Below are positions 27,117 through 64,000 of a stretch of 64,000 nucleotides of DNA, one piece after another. Both the position numbers and the translations under genes were made by a program. This DNA comes from Hyperoplus lanceolatus. Its lineage: Eukaryota > Chordata > Actinopteri > Uranoscopiformes > Ammodytidae. Location of the stretch: positions 28,601,198 to 28,665,197 of the forward strand of contig CM049397.1 of NCBI GenBank assembly GCA_026929865.2, given 5' to 3'. Below the pieces are notes generated by a model. The model was not told the DNA's origin and ran no database searches. It saw only the letters and a program-made list of their open reading frames with translations. How positions within the stretch are numbered: the first letter of the stretch is position 1; each line of letters opens with the position of its first letter.

Positions 27117-27392
27117 GTGTCACGCCCCTCGATGCGGAGCAGCGGCGGATGGAGACGTGCGTCCCCTCAAGTCATTTCCAACCCGGGATCTGAAGTGACA
27201 ACATCCCACGCTCGGAGTTCACAGACGCGCGTTACTTTCTCTGTGTGGATTTTAGGCTACTCCAGGATGATCTGAAATCTGCTGCGTGCGTCTTTTATAT
27301 TTTTAACTTTTTTTATGTGACGGAGAGGAAGACACTATCGGATCTATGAAAAAACCCACGTGGATTTGTACAACCATTTTAAACCAGAAGGA
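26930..27392 (+). promoter_or_regulatory. Probable notch1 promoter and 5' UTR
   Basis: The stretch before the start codon turns GC-rich (27121-27250) after the GT tract. There is a TATA-like TTTTATAT near 27293 and an E-box CACGTG at 27357-27362. No TSS can be placed from sequence alone. Extent is inferred. Confidence 0.4.
27037..27120. repeat. (GT)n microsatellite in the notch1 promoter region
   Basis: 84 bp of GT with one GC interruption near the end; ends 272 bp before the notch1 ATG. Confidence 0.97.

Positions 27393-27411
<19 letters not shown>
27346..27411 (+). promoter_or_regulatory. Upstream ORF overlapping the notch1 start
   Basis: ATG at 27346 opens a 21-codon frame ending in TGA at 27409-27411, past the Notch1 ATG at 27393 and out of frame with it. 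Its context is weak (T at -3). A minimal ATG-TGA lies just upstream at 27315-27320. If both are in the mRNA they could damp translation. Confidence 0.4.
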
Positions 27412-63520
<36,109 letters not shown>

Positions 63521-64000
63521 GTGGGTGACTCAACACTTACTAAAGGCAGAATCAGTGATTTATACCTAATATTGGTTGATTTTCAATCTGGATGATTTAC
63601 AAAATACATAATCCAGGATTTACAAAAAAATAAAAAATAAATCAAAGTAATTGTTTCATCTTTCAACAAACCTCTAATTGTAAGGGAAGTGGAATAATTT
63701 TTCTGAAAAGATTATAACGATTTTAGATAATTCAAGTAACGAGAAAATCTGTTCTTTTTTATTTCTGAAACTACTTCATCTAATTATTATTTAGGGGGTG
63801 AAGTAGTCTTGAGACCTCTAAGTGAATAAATTTAGAAAAAAAAATATATTATGCTTTGATAGACCGACCTGCTCACAATTTATGTACACAGAGACACCGT
63901 TACTTGTGAGAAGGGGTCACAAGAAGAAAGAGCAATATTTTAAGGGGTGACGAGCTGAAAAAAAGGTTGGGAACAACAGCTTTAGCGAATTGACTTAAAT
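63521..64000 (+). other. notch1 intron 30 (5' part)
   Basis: Starts with the GTGGGT donor and runs off the window; AT-rich, no exon seen. The next exon should begin the ankyrin repeats. Confidence 0.8.

Noticed and set aside
26862..27275. 137-codon frame upstream of notch1 with VCVC repeats
   Set aside because: Driven by the (GT)n tract; no domain and probably spans the promoter.

Overview
This is a window of vertebrate nuclear DNA, almost certainly from a ray-finned (teleost) fish. The grounds are compact introns, very dense dinucleotide and GATA microsatellites, short non-autonomous DNA transposons of kinds common in fish, and fragments of Jockey/L2-like LINEs. There are no operons, rRNA, tRNA or CRISPR arrays.

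The only protein-coding gene I can support is a Notch1 receptor on the + strand. It starts at the ATG at 27393 and runs off the right edge. I could join 30 exons with GT/AG boundaries and a continuous reading frame: 5647 coding bases, about 1882 codons. In order they encode a signal peptide, 36 EGF repeats, three LNR modules, the HD domain with a furin-type S1 site (RKKR) and an S2 site, one transmembrane helix with the S3 site, and the RAM/linker region up to the ankyrin repeats. The ankyrin repeats, TAD and PEST lie beyond position 64000. Exon lengths and phases follow the vertebrate Notch1 pattern as I know it. I cannot be certain whether it is the teleost 1a or 1b copy; EGF1 and EGF7 make me lean to 1b.

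Layout. 1-27 kb is a 5' gene desert with no convincing exon. It holds three short inverted-repeat DNA elements (about 2.0-2.9 kb, 4.1-5.1 kb and 24.0-24.1 kb), an antisense LINE fragment bracketed by (TA)n (6.7-7.7 kb) and two GATA arrays. 27.0-27.4 kb is the probable promoter/5' UTR, next to an 84-bp (GT)n tract and carrying two upstream ATGs. 27.4-28.3 kb has exons 1 and 2. 28.3-40.3 kb is the large intron 2. 40.3-63.5 kb has exons 3-30. Intron 3 carries a LINE inserted between two (TA)n arrays, and that LINE is itself split by a TTAA-flanked MITE. A shorter relative of the MITE sits in intron 26.

I found no undescribed genetic system. The points most worth following up are: the nested TTAA insertion and its sibling copy; LINE fragments lying between (TA)n arrays; an inverted-repeat element filled with a repeated TGTGACAACCAACCC-type motif; Met rather than Val after the S3 cleavage glycine; a NAGNAG acceptor at exon 30; microsatellites that form or abut splice signals; and an upstream ORF overlapping the Notch1 start.
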